A DNA stretch of 64,000 bases. Source: Oxyruncus cristatus. Its lineage: Eukaryota > Chordata > Aves > Passeriformes > Cotingidae. Shown one piece after another: positions 26,171 through 38,400 of the stretch. The position numbers were made by a program, and so were the translations under genes. The notes below the pieces were generated by a model. The model was not told where the DNA came from and made no database searches. It was given only the letters and a program-made list of their open reading frames with translations. How positions within the stretch are numbered: the first letter of the stretch is position 1; each line of letters starts with the position of its first letter. The DNA lies in contig VXAY01002056.1 in assembly GCA_013399855.1 (NCBI GenBank), forward strand, positions 879,802-943,801, in the 5' to 3' direction.

Positions 26171-27634
26171 CAAGTCAGCTCCATTTCAAAGACTTAACTG
26201 ATACTCACAACATGCTTTGAGATCCTTAGGTGAAGTAACATAATGGATTGATAATTTTTCTCTAGAATGAATTTATCTTCTTTGCACTGTCCTTCATACA
26301 AGAAGGAAGACAAGACCAATGAATACATTTTGATTTGCATTTATACATCTGGGCCGGTGAAATTCCATTTGAAAACATTTCACATCAAACAGAAAAAGAT
26401 CCATTTGCAGCTGCTTTAGTATTCATTCAGTAGCTTGCTCTAATTCTTTTGCAAAATTTGTGCTTTCTGAAATGGAAGTGGCAATTTTCTTAATGCATTT
26501 AGCACCATACTTAATATTATAATAATACTGATTTATACTCTTCTCATGTCTCTCTTGAACTATTGTTTAACACTGGAAAATATCCTCTAACATTTGCTGG
26601 AATGAAAAAAAGGTAAAGATAAATAAAAATATGCGTATAGGTGTTAGAAGGTGCAGTTTCTGAATATAGCTGTTTTGATCTATAATTACTTGCCAAGAAT
26701 CTTTCAATGTCTGCTAAATGGAGAATGAATTCAATTCCATCTACATATCATTACAAGGTAAGGATAAGTTTATAAAGCACTGAGTGAAATGCTAATCGGC
26801 CCTTCTAAAATGAAAGAGGAATTAAATGATTGAAATCCAATGGGAGGTATTCTCAGCTCTAATCAGGTGGTTTAATGGAGTTGTGCACGTTGTGCCAAAT
26901 GTATCACTTTTTGCATCTGGCTTGATTTGGACCAGCAATTATTTAAAGAATAAAGAGTTACTATGAAGATCTGCTCAATTCTTGGCCCAGTAAGTTTGTA
27001 CCTATTGTAGAAGTGTGGTGAGGCTGCATAAAGTGTTGGGACCTGCATTAGTCAGTGAAGGATCAATCACAAAAATCGACTTTGCTTCAAAGGCCCTAGT
27101 GTTTCCTTAGAGAATGCTGTTTTACCGTGGACTGTGGAATAATGGCATAGATACACTAAATCAAACTGAGCAAGCAACAGGGAAATGTTGTATTAAAATA
27201 TCAAGAGAAAGTACATTAGTATCAATACATCAAGTTAATTTTTACGCTGAATTATACTTAAAACACTAGCAAAGCCCTGCAGTTTCTCAGAAATCATTTA
27301 GAGCCCTACTAGGTGGGGTTCTATCAATCTTGATGCTAAAAATGATACATACAGATTCCACTTGACTAGACTTTAAGCAAAAGATGGTATTTGAAAATGT
27401 TCTAATGCCAGTACTAATTGGAATAATGCTGTTGAATTCTGTCCGCACTATTGGGTGGCTATTTTTCTCTCCACGTTTACACTTTGAACGGCCCTAGGAG
27501 TGACCCCACATCTTCCTAAAACAGTGTTCAACGAATCAGTGAGACCGGGGGTCTCTTGGCTTTTAGCTCTGCTCCGTCAGCAGCGACTTGGCCAAACCTG
27601 AGCTGGGCTTGCGGTGGGAATAAACTTTGTGTGC

Positions 27635-27648
27635 GCGCCATCTGCTGG
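27635..27648 (-). promoter_or_regulatory. strong CTCF core-motif match (candidate insulator)
   Basis: The minus strand reads CCAGCAGATGGCGC, which fits all 14 positions of the CTCF consensus CCASYAGRKGGCRS. It sits in a small GC- and CpG-rich patch (about 27540-27740) within AT-rich intergenic DNA, about 4.6 kb downstream of the CYP19A1 stop codon. Such a site could separate the regulatory domains of TNFAIP8L3 and CYP19A1. The motif is seen directly; occupancy and insulator function are inference. Confidence 0.6.
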
Positions 27649-29467
27649 GCCCCGCTCGAATACCTGCAGTCGGTACCTGAATGAAGTTACCTGCAACCAG
27701 AGAGGTGGTAGCAAGAACGTGGGCAGCACAGCGGCATCCCAGTTTATGGAAGCAGGAGGTTTTCCAGAGTGGCTGTAGTTCACACGATTTTCTTTTTAAT
27801 GCCTTGATGCGTTTGAACGGAACGAGTGCTACCCTAGAGTAGATTTTTTGCCTATATTGTTAAGTTAGAGGTCTGAGTTTGAAAACGTTAAGGGTTGTAG
27901 CAGTGTGCAAACCTTGCACTTTTATAAACAGATATCATAAAATTTAAGGCTTACAATAATAGTAGGTAAGTCAAGTTTTTTTGAGCCCTAACAGTGTTTA
28001 CCTGTTAAATCCTGGATAACTACCTGTTTAAAATGTGTAATTTGCCAATTAATGGCAAATTCCAGTCTTAAATTACAGAAGGATTTATTTCACCACGGAT
28101 CTGAGCAGATTTGGTCCAATGTTTTAACTGTTTTCCTGTATCAAATAGTAATATATTCCTTTCCTCCTATAAACTGTCAATTGGAGTTTTCTATTCAAGT
28201 TCGAGTTGAATTTGATGGGATATTAACTGAGGCTATAACATTGGATTGTACCAGAGCATACAGAAAGTGAACAACCCATAAAACAAAAATTCTTTATTAA
28301 TGTTTAAAAATTACTAATAAATCTTGTAAGATTCTAAGATAAATGTTTTTACTGCGAGTGTCTCAAGATCAGGTTACTGTATGAGAAATCTATCTATTTA
28401 CAGAGATGTTAAGGAGTTCTTGTAATTTTTTTAATTCCTTTAATGTGCCTTTTACTACCTTCCAATTCTGCCACTTAGCCAGGTGTAAGAATTACCACTC
28501 TGAAAGCTTTTATTTGACAGTGAAATAAAGTAGGTATTGAATACAAACTGAATTTGTCATGCCATTTTGTTATGAGTAGAAAAAGAGATTAAATTTACTT
28601 TGAACTGTGTAGTCAGTTTAATTATTTCCTTTGTTTCATTTTTTTATTACTTTAGACACTTTTCTCACAGATAGCTGAGCCCTTTGTATCATCAAACGAA
28701 GCTTTTTTTGTTACATTCACAAATCCTCATTATGTTAAGAATCACCAAAACCTACCTCTTCTCCCTTCTTTTAAAGCTTTGATAAAGTGCATTCCCAGGA
28801 AAGGAGTCTCGTACGAACTTAAATTATTTATGTTTCCTTACTATTCTGAAAAATATCTTTGCAATAATATATCCTCTAAAATCAGTGGAAAATTTGGTTC
28901 TCGAACATCCCAGGTTTCATCCTTGTATCTAACACTTAAGTAATCAGTTCATGCATGCAGACATACTCATAAGTTTGTTACTATATTGTGATCCTCATGT
29001 TGGGAAAACATGATGAAACGTGACTTAAGACTTGGTTTTGTGCATACAACTTTTATTTGATCATTATTTTCTAACAACATCTACATTTATGTCCTGTGAG
29101 CAGCTCATAATCACAGTGATGTGTAAGACAAAATTGTCAAGTTTGTTCTCTGTCAATGTATTGAACATTCATGGAATAGTCACTTGATGACAGTAGACTT
29201 GATGTGGTTAAAAAGTCACTTAAATTTTTACAGTACCTGATAATAAAACACCATTTAAAATCAGAGCTCTGTTCTGTACAGTGGTATATGTACATTGAAA
29301 AGGTTAAAACTGTTTATATCCACATGGCAAGCTTTGAAATGCTGCTTCACCACTGCAGTTCTCAAGCAGATGTAAGTGTATGGGAAGGGGAAAAGGACCT
29401 TTATAGTGCAAATATTCATGCAAATAGACCACTGTGTAACAGCCATAATCAAGTCAGAGAGAACGGA

Positions 29468-29518
29468 ACTCAGATGAGCTAATGGCTCAGACTAGTTAAC
29501 AGCTCAGATTAATTAACA
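29468..29518 (+). repeat. three-unit minisatellite, period 17
   Basis: Three adjacent 17-base units (29468-29484, 29485-29501, 29502-29518) share the start NCTCAGA and an AT-rich second half. Units 2 and 3 are nearly identical and unit 1 is more diverged. No function is apparent. Confidence 0.65.
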
Positions 29519-30224
29519 GGTCTGCTGTCCAAATGTGGACAAAACTAAGTACTGCAGAAATCTGAAGACCAGAAAGACTATGTGCAAAGCATATCAGAGG
29601 AATATACTTAAAATACAATGGGAAATAATTTCATAGGCTTGCTTACAAAAAGTAAAAAATGATACCGCTTTATTTCTTTCATAGAGTAATTATGGTAATC
29701 ATGTTTCTGAAATTCCAGCCTACAAATTCAACAAAATGTAATACATTCAAGAAATCTGAACAGCATGCACTTTCTATCTATTTGATTTCATGTAATTATT
29801 TCAAAATTTGAATGATAATTTATTAATTCCAACCTTAAGAAACATTTTACTTGGGAGAGACCTATAATTATGAGTGGGAATATCAGAGAGTAAATCATCA
29901 CTACAAAAATGCTTTTGTGTGCGAAATAAGCAGAGATGCATCCTGTGTATAACATAGTAGTTTAATCCTAAGGAAATAAAACCCTTCGGTGAATTTGGTT
30001 TTGGAGTTCCCATACAAATGAGAAATGCTTGTCCTCTGAAGTACCCTGGAGTGTTCTGTGATACAGAATGAGTAAGAATGGGATTTAACCATGGCTGGTT
30101 GTTCTCCCAATTGCTCTAACAATATCCTAGTTTAAAGGGTACAGAGACTGTAGAAATAAGGGTTACATGAGATACTCCAAAGATTCATACACTGTGTCAC
30201 TCATGACTTAAAAAATAGTAATCT

Positions 30225-30290
30225 TAGAAGTGTAGAAACCCTTAGGTTGGAAAATACCATTGACTTTAGACATTAAATCCTATTTCTATG
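30225..30290 (-). mobile_element. degenerate CR1 LINE 3' fragment
   Basis: The plus strand reads TTAGGTTGGAAAATACCATT and then GACATTAAATCC. This resembles the CR1 3' end (TTAAGGTTGGAAAAGACCATTAAGATC...AGTCC) in reverse complement. It is short and diverged. The terminal ATTCTATG repeats are lost. Confidence 0.5.
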
Positions 30291-31182
30291 TGTATTCAAA
30301 TGCTAAATTCTCATCTGTATGTACAGGTGGTATGGGATTGCCCTTCACAGTTGTCACTTTTGGGTACAATGCAAATGTTACCGAGGAAGCTTTAAAAGTA
30401 ACCTGGCTGCAATAAATTATTCTACTTTCAAGTTTGATTTTTTTAAATTGCTCTAGAATATTTGCATGCTGTTTTGAGAATTCATCTAAATATGCAGCTC
30501 CTCTCATCATCCTAGGTCACCAGCCTAATTCATTACCCTGGGCTGGAACACATGATTATTTGTTGGGTTTATGCAGTTTTTATATGCTACTGGATAGATC
30601 TTCCTCTGCTGGACTTGCATCTGAGATCAGTGGTCTGAAGGAATAGATTAATTCATTTAATTAATTGTAGTTATATTTTCCAAGTAAAGACATGAACAAT
30701 TTTTCTCCTTTTTCTCTTTTTTTTTTCCCCCTTCTTTTTATAGTTTAAATGACTTGGAAGGAAAAGGTTAATATAAATCCTATTGTACATTGGTTGTCTT
30801 TATCAAGGCACTTTATCTGGAAAATTCCTTTCTTTGTGTTACACAGTATGAAAACTCAGGCTTAATGGAAATGCAAAGTCTGTCAAGGATTGTTGTCATT
30901 AAGCCAGGAAGATCTCATTCTTCTTGACCAAACTACCAACTCATCATTAGGCAAGTAGAGATATCAATGCCCAGGTTGTACAGATTTCAAGATAGGTCAA
31001 TTTTGAACAAGACATCTTGAGTAGTTATTTAACTCTTTCCTGTTAAGGACTAAGTATAAATGTAAGCATAGTTTATAATTAAAATAAAAATCTGTGTATG
31101 CAAAACACCTTTAAAAATGTTCTCTAGAAATCTGCTTGTCATTTCAGAAGTTTTCTCTTCTGCCACTAAAAAACTGTGAGCA

Positions 31183-31188
31183 TTTATT
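31183..31188 (-). terminator. CYP19A1: candidate CYP19A1 polyadenylation signal
   Basis: The minus strand has AATAAA here, about 1.06 kb after the CYP19A1 stop codon, the first canonical hexamer I see downstream. A variant ATTAAA lies nearer, at 31836-31841, about 400 bases after the stop. Neither has an obvious GT-rich element in the expected place, so the true 3' end is uncertain and alternative sites are likely. Confidence 0.35.
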
Positions 31189-32243
31189 CAGTGAAATTTG
31201 CCTCTTCAGACAGTTTTTTTTCTTCTTGTGCCGCTAAGTCTCTCCACATAAGTGGGCCCAAAGCAAGATTCTTGAGAGCAGGATACAGCCCAGTGCTCTC
31301 ACAGGAGAGGAAACAGGGGCTGTTTGGATAATTGGGGAGGGACACTCTCCTGTGCTGTGGTGTGGGAACATGGGCACCAACTCCAAATCTTACTGTCGGA
31401 AGCAGAATTGAGCAATTAAAACCTGGGCAAAAAGGATTTGGTGCAATTTGGCTTATAGAGAGTTTAAATTTCTTTACCAAACTGAAGTGAGGTGGGAAAT
31501 TTCTACAGTTGACCAGGTGAGGAGGTGGGGCTGAGTGTTACCTCTCCATGTGACACTTGTGTTAATCTTTCATATTCATTACCTCATTCTCAGCTGGTCT
31601 TACTAAGATGTTTCAGATGTTCTGCAGCAGGACACTGGGTTTTAAAAACAAAACAGTTATCTCAACTGCTGTTATTACCCTGAAAATTATGACATTTGGT
31701 AAAATCTGTCTGACACTCTAAGTCTTTGGTATGACAGGAAAACATGGTAAAGAAAAGTGTTTGACTTCTTGTTTAAGCGTTTTCTTGTAACTTACATATG
31801 TCCTAAATATTTTAAATTGTTACTTAGTCTTTAAATTTAATTCTAATTTTACTCCTTCAGCTGTTTTCTAAAACAGATGATTGGAGCTTTTGCAGTAGTC
31901 AAATACTGATAGCTTCGGGGTGGTGGGGGTAAAAAGGATACATGTAGTCCTGGAATTAAAAACACATCAGGCATGTCCTTTTGTTGACCCTCAAACCTCT
32001 GAACTTGCAGTGTTTGAAAGGGAAGGCATAACTTTGTCTGAATTTGGTTTTAAAAAGTAGTCAGGAATTATGCATATCCTTTGAATAGTGGCCTGTGGTT
32101 CTGCTGTACCGGCCAGAACAAGTTGTCATCTGTAATCATTTAGGGGCAACAAAACATCTTACTCTAAATATTTAACTAGGAATGATGAGTATTTCTTAGT
32201 GGCTGTGGCTGAGAAAGCCCTTTAACTCTAATGCTCATCCATT
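31189..32243 (-). other. CYP19A1: presumed CYP19A1 3' untranslated region
   Basis: This is AT-rich sequence downstream of the stop codon at 32244-32246, running to the candidate AATAAA at 31183. No coding frame, splice site or repeat is recognised in it. The extent depends on which polyadenylation signal is used. Confidence 0.4.
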
Positions 32244-32495
32244 TTAGTCACCCTGATTCTCATTTTCGTTTCTTCTTGGTGTGAAAACCATCTCCAGCAG
32301 AGGCTGCCTTTCTATGGGGTGCATGGATAAGTCATTGTTTTTCTGGATGTTGTTAAGGCCTCTTCCTTTCATTGTCTGTACTCTGCACCTCCTCAGAAGA
32401 GTCACCAGAATCGCTTTCATCATTACCATGGCAATAAACTTCCCTACGCAGCTCCGGGGGCCGAATCCAAATGGTTGGAAATAGCGTGAAGGGAC
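32244..32495 (-). CDS. CYP19A1: CYP19A1 coding exon 9 (haem-binding, C-terminus)
   Basis: It encodes residues 422-504 and the TAA stop. It starts after a TCTGTGCAG acceptor with [10 protein letters not shown] and contains the P450 signature FxxGxRxCxG as [10 protein letters not shown] with the haem thiolate C437. The residue before the cysteine is serine, where I recall glycine in human aromatase; the consensus allows it. L477 and S478 of the substrate pocket follow. The tail ends in a charged NENENQGD, unlike the mammalian C-terminus. Confidence 0.95.
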   Translation of the reverse strand, partial: VPSRYFQPFGFGPRSCVGKFIAMVMMKAILVTLLRRCRVQTMKGRGLNNIQKNNDLSMHPIERQPLLEMVFTPRRNENENQGD

Positions 32496-35400
32496 CTGCA
32501 CAGAATAACACGAGGAATAAAATTTAAGACAAGTTCTTCTTCATAAAAGAAGCCAAAATTGTGATGGAAATTGGTAGTAGATGTATTTGGAAAAACTTGT
32601 GGAAATGATTTTTTAGGAGCAATCACTTGTTTCACGCTGGGCAGCCCTCCCACCCGAGTCAGGCCAAACCACAGACACCAACAGGAATGTGGGATGTTTG
32701 AAATGCTCAGGAAGCAGGGGTTGCACAGTTAAGCAATTTAAGTCTGCCCGTGTACTGCAGTCTGTTTGTCCTGTGAGCTGCAGGGATTTCACCCCAAGCT
32801 GTGAAATGGAGTGAAGCTTCTGCTCTTCAAATGCATTAAAGTTCATTAAAAAGTTTTTCAGGAAATGTTCATTATAAAGCTCATAAATATCTGAAATGCA
32901 GGCTGATGCCTTATCTAAAGATAATCATGAAGCCATACACCCACTACATTTGTCAGTGTAAAGCTAATGTTCCCAAGAACTAATTTCTCATAAAATGTAA
33001 TGTTAAAAATTTTGATATCTAATAGAGAGATAATACTTATAGAATTATTGTCTCCTGTCCTATCAATTGAAATATGAAATGCAGAATTCATAGAACTATT
33101 GAAGAATGCACAGCCAGTTTCTGCTACTTTCATTGACACTGAATAGATCAGTTAAAAAGAAAGTCTGGCTATAAATAAATTACTTTTCTTCATCTGTGTG
33201 ACTTCCTTTTGAAAAAGTAAGATATTAGCTGTGTTCTAATTTCCTATTTAACCTAAGAGTGGAATAGAAAAGGATGGCTTATATTAAATCATCTGGAAAA
33301 AAGTGACCTTTTTCTCCTTATTTTCAGACTGAGAAAAATGTTTTCTGTTTAAATTTTTTTCAAATAAACTGAGCTGTGCTGTTTGAAAAATGATACGCAA
33401 ATGCAAGTGTTTATCATACAGAGCAAGTACAGCAGCTGGCAGTACAGCACAATGGCAAATGCACAGCCTGGGAAAATGGAAAAATGTTTAGATCCTAACA
33501 ATGGCATCTTATCATAAATAATACTGTGGATTGCTATTCACTTAGAGAACTGTGGGAAAATTGAGGCTGCCAGAATAATTATGTGGCAAACAGAATGCAT
33601 CAAGTCAGACAGAAAATGTGTGGTTAAAGATTTGGTCAAGGGGAAATATTTTTAGTAGCAAAATGTACTCATAAAATAAGCAAGATATCCATTTTGATAG
33701 AAGTACTTAGAATGAAAATAATGGGTGGCAAAATGGAATCTGTTCACAACGAATAATAATTTCAATAAACTTCATCACTTTCTCCCTTCTTGAATTTTCT
33801 ACAGACTTTTTTTCTTGAGCTGTTGTTTTGAATACTGAGCAGAGTTTTTTAAGGGTAATAAAACAGAGCTTTAGAAATGCTAGCCAGGTTGATTGGTGCT
33901 CATTTTTGTGTGGCATACGTGGCACAGCCGGCTTTTTTGATAGGAAATATGTAAATCTTACAGGTGTTTTTCTGGCTTGGACACTCATATCTCCTGTTAC
34001 TTTGTTTTCTTAACTATTTTTAAGGTGTTTTTACTAGTAAGTCCATTTTTGGTTTATCAAAGTGGGACATCTACTCATTTCTTTGAAACTGAAATTGCTG
34101 TCTCTGTCTCTTTATTTTGTCCAGTGTCAGGGGATATAATGGCAACTATGTGTGCCTGGCAAATTTAATTAGAAATATTTATTCAAAGTTGTTGTGTCTG
34201 GAAAACACTGTTTTCTGTATTATTTTTTATTTAAAAGGCATTTTGATAGAAAAATATCTGCCCAGATCTAGTAAAAATAATAATAATAATAAGCAGGATA
34301 TATATCTAACTAGGCATTTAGACAAAGGGAAAACAATCTTATGGTTACAAAGTTCTTGATCAATGTAAGAGGAAGAGACATTAACAATAAACAATACCCA
34401 GTGTTCCGTAAGAAATGAGGTAGAAAACTTACATTTTTCTCAAAATTTTCAAGAGAAAACTCATTTGGCTTTGGGAAGAATTCAAGCTTATGCATGCGAC
34501 CAATATTGAGGATAATATTTGTCCCCTTTTTCACAGGGTAGCCATCAATTACATCATCTTGCAAAGCTTTCCTCATGATCAAGTCCACAACTGGCTGGTA
34601 TCTCATGCTCTCATAAATAAAGTTCTCCACGATTTTTAAGTTTGGCATGTCCTCACTTTGTATGTCTCTGTCACCTTGCAGAATAAAGCAGATGGGGAAG
34701 AGGTTAGTTAGTTATAAATGTAACAGCTTCATTATAGAAATACCAAAGTGTTTTTGGAAGATTCTCAGGTTCTGAAATGGTAAGAAGGATCCAACAGCTT
34801 TTAAGGAGTTTTATGTAGCCTTAGTTATTCAGGAAATCTGAATAGTGTTCATCAGCACAAGCCCTAGTTTATTTTATGATCTCTCACCTTCTTCTTAATA
34901 CACTGAGTCTTGTTATAATATTATATATATTATATATATATTATATATATTAAATATATATATTAACTCAAGTTAATACACTTGCTCTCCTTGCTTGTCA
35001 GCAACAAAACTCTGAAAGTCCTTCTTTGGCTTTTGTGTGAGGGAGCAACAAGACACAACAAATGAATCTTCCACCAGCTGACAGCAAACAATCTGGGAAT
35101 ACTCTGGAGATGGGGACCTTAAATTTTCACCCTGTGGTTGGGTTTGACTGGATGTGCAGCTTGGTAGGTTTGCAAGATAAAAGTTTGCTACCCACAGTTG
35201 GTCACCTGCTTAAGGAAAAGGCAACAACATGCTACTGCCTTAGAGGTGAAGGCTATCAGAAAGAAATAGGGAAAATGAATAAGTTGAGTACGCAGCTCTC
35301 ATGAGGACAAAAAATTAAGGTTTATTAAAAGTACCTTTGAAAAAGAGTAAAGGACTTGTTATACATTTTCCAGTGTTTAACAGACCAGAAGTAAATCTCT

Positions 35401-38400
35401 AATAAGAGTGGATGAAATTAGTTTCTATATTAGTTCAGTGTCAGGCTTTGAATGAAATCTAGAGAAAGGAGAGAATACAAATTTGGAGTATCTTGATTGT
35501 GTTTTGAATAGTTAGTAATTAGTACTTTGAGAAGACCGATTTGAGACAAAAATGGATGACAGCAGAATATAATTTTAATTTTCTCTAGTCTTTCCCTTCC
35601 ACAGTCATAGTGAAACTTAGAGAAGTTCTGTATTTTATCACAGAAAAACGTTGGTGATTTGAAATGACTGTCCCCTTTTGCTATTTCAAGGTAAATGGAA
35701 AACAATTTCAATGACACTTATGAGGTGAATGCTGATTTCCACTGCTGTTGCTGAGGAGAAAATGCAGCACATTATTTCTAACAGTTTATTGATTCTGATG
35801 ATTCCTATTTTAATTTATTTTAGAAATTGCTCATCTTCTTTCATTTGATCCTGAATAAAATATTTTACATATAATGGTAATTCATGTGTTTGACAACCAA
35901 TGCTTCTGTTAGAAGAAAACATTTAAAATTTTCAGCCTTTGAATAACTGAAATTAGATCACGGCTGAAGCAAAATTATAGTCCTACACCACTGACTTTGC
36001 AGCTCCTGCTTACCCACAACAGTTTCAATTTCTCTCATCATCTCCTCTTCCACTGTGGGGTGCTCTGCAATCAGTATTAGCATAAAGAAGAGAGTCACAG
36101 ACAGAGTATCAGGAGCAGCAATCATCATCTCCAGCACACACTGGTTCACATTCTCAGCAGTCAGATCCCCTCTGTTCTGAAAAAAAAAAAAAAAAAAGTA
36201 GTTTTGGAGAAAATGTTGATTGTTGACCTCTGATGCCAACAAATGTCCCATAGACTGTACAAATTCTTGACAGTCTGTCTTATGCTAAATAACATTTGGG
36301 TTTTGTCTTTCAGAGAAAAATAGAAAACTCATGTTTTGATGGGTGTGTTATCCTACAGAAAAGCAGGAGTTTGTTCTTAGCTCAGATTCTTCTTTGTTTA
36401 TTGCCTTTCCGCATGGAGTTTGTGAGCTGGCAGAGATTATACAGAGGTTAGAAGGACATTCAGGGATAGATGCAAGAGTTTTAAGGACGTTGTTCAAGCC
36501 ATGAAATAAATACAAGCACCTTATACCAAAATACAAGTATTCACATTTAAGTCACTGTTAGGGGCTCCACTGCAGCAATGAATTGGCATCCTTTTAGGAT
36601 GACATGACTTACAGAGAGGTACATGAGGTTTAAGCTGCAAAACCTGTGTTCAGGGGAATGTCAGAAAAATCAAAGTTAACCATATTTTGAGTACATTTCC
36701 AATACCTGTGCAAAAATCAACTGGGATGCAAAATCCATGTGTTCATCCAACTTTTCAACAGTGGAAAGCTTTTGTCGTTTCTGCTCTATTAAGGTTTCCA
36801 TTGCTCCCTTAAGATCCTTGCTGAAAACAGATGAAATCAAACATATTTATCAATATCTGCAGACTTCTAGGATACACTAGGGTCTGACTAGAAGTATAGA
36901 CATTATACCAGGAAAAATATCTTAAGAACACCAGAAATTAAGTATTCCTAGGAACAGTTGTATGGTTCTCTGCAAAGCAGTAATAATAACATATATTTGA
37001 TATATATATATAGATAGATAGATTGGAAGGCAATTCTTTTAAAAAATATATTCTGAAAAGGTTTTGAATGAAATCTGTAGGCTTTTCATTTGCATTTGTT
37101 AGAATATTTTGACTGGGTCTGTAGAGGTAAATGCATTTAAAACTTCAGTCCCTGTGAAGTTCTCAGTATTTATAATATCTTTTATGTATAAGAAAAAGCA
37201 AATCATCCTTTTTGCAGAATTTATCAGAAGAATAATAGAAGTCTTCATATCCTGTGGTGGTTCTTTGCATTGCTTTAAGTCCAGCAATATTTATCTTTTT
37301 TCTTTGCAGTAGAAACTTATTCATAAGTCCATTTTAATGGGATAGCTTTTGAAATATCAATATTTGCTTGCAGGGGCTTTCTAGTAATAACTGGGCCATA
37401 ACATTTGGCTATTATTTGCATTACAGGATAAAGCAGCAATCAGTGCCATAATAAAACTAGTGAGCAAATGTTAGAGAAGGCGAATCTTGTGTCTAGTTCA
37501 CAAGAACTGTCAATTACTTTCGATGAACCTCCATCTTTCCCTTAAAGCCTTTGTTATATAGCACTATCAAAACAGTTTATTACACGTACTTCCTAAGTAG
37601 CAATTTCTTTCAGTAGGTGGAATACAAATCCAAAATGAAAAAAAAAAAAAGAGATTACCAGTTCTTTCTAAAGCCAGCCCTCTTTTGGCAAAAGACAGCA
37701 AACAAGATCATAAAAATAAGAGGCATTTTGTATTTTTACAAAGAAGATGACAAAATGATTTGTTCCTTATTAAGGAAAAAACCCTTGAAATTGTTTATCA
37801 CACTGAGCACAGAGTTTTAGTTCAGAAGTGAGTTGTTGACTTAAAAATACAGGTTGAGAGAACCAATAAATAGATCTATTCTCTTCTGGGATTGTGCCCT
37901 GAATGTGGATGGGTTTTCTTGTTTTGATGAACTGTAACCTACTATTGGACTGTCCTCAACTAGGCAGCAAATGTAACTTCACCCCATATGATGGCTTTTC
38001 TTTGTCTGAACTGAACCAGTGATCTTAATTGAGTTTCACATTTGAGTTGGCTTTAACTAATATTATAGTGAATAAATTGGGACTGAGGAGACAAACACTT
38101 TAAATTGTCCCCTGAGATCATCTACTTGTTGCATCAGTGACAAATCTTGTTCTCTCTTGGGTCTGTGGAGAGGGGACTTCAGCAACCATCTTTTAGTTTC
38201 TCAAAGGCAGAGGAAAGTGCCAAGGAACATCTCCTTCATAAAAAAGAAAGAGCCTTATGGAAATGATTTGTAAAACTTTGGTACTTACACTGCATCTTCA
38301 TATTTCTTGCACAGCCAAGAAATCTTAAAAAATATGTCGGGCTTTAATAAAAGTGCTTGCCAAGCATCAAAGTAGTTTTGAATCTTGAGTACAATGGCAT

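Larger units (their letters stand above)
5621..31180. other. intergenic region between TNFAIP8L3 and the CYP19A1 3' end
   Basis: About 25 kb of mostly AT-rich DNA separate the upstream side of TNFAIP8L3 from the 3' end of CYP19A1. No open frame shows splice-consistent or family-like coding sequence; the frames of 60-113 codons are scattered, overlap on both strands and contain low-complexity stretches. Recognisable content is limited to CR1 fragments near 12549, 13066 and 30225, short tandem duplications, a palindrome, a poly-T/poly-G junction at 7522-7553, homopolymers (for example poly-A at 6464 and poly-T near 20758) and the CTCF-like site at 27635. Distal enhancers may be present but cannot be shown from one sequence. 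Confidence 0.6.

Noticed and set aside
34915..34972. AT-dinucleotide block that could form hairpins
   Set aside because: Simple AT microsatellite inside an aromatase intron; the symmetry follows from the repeat itself.
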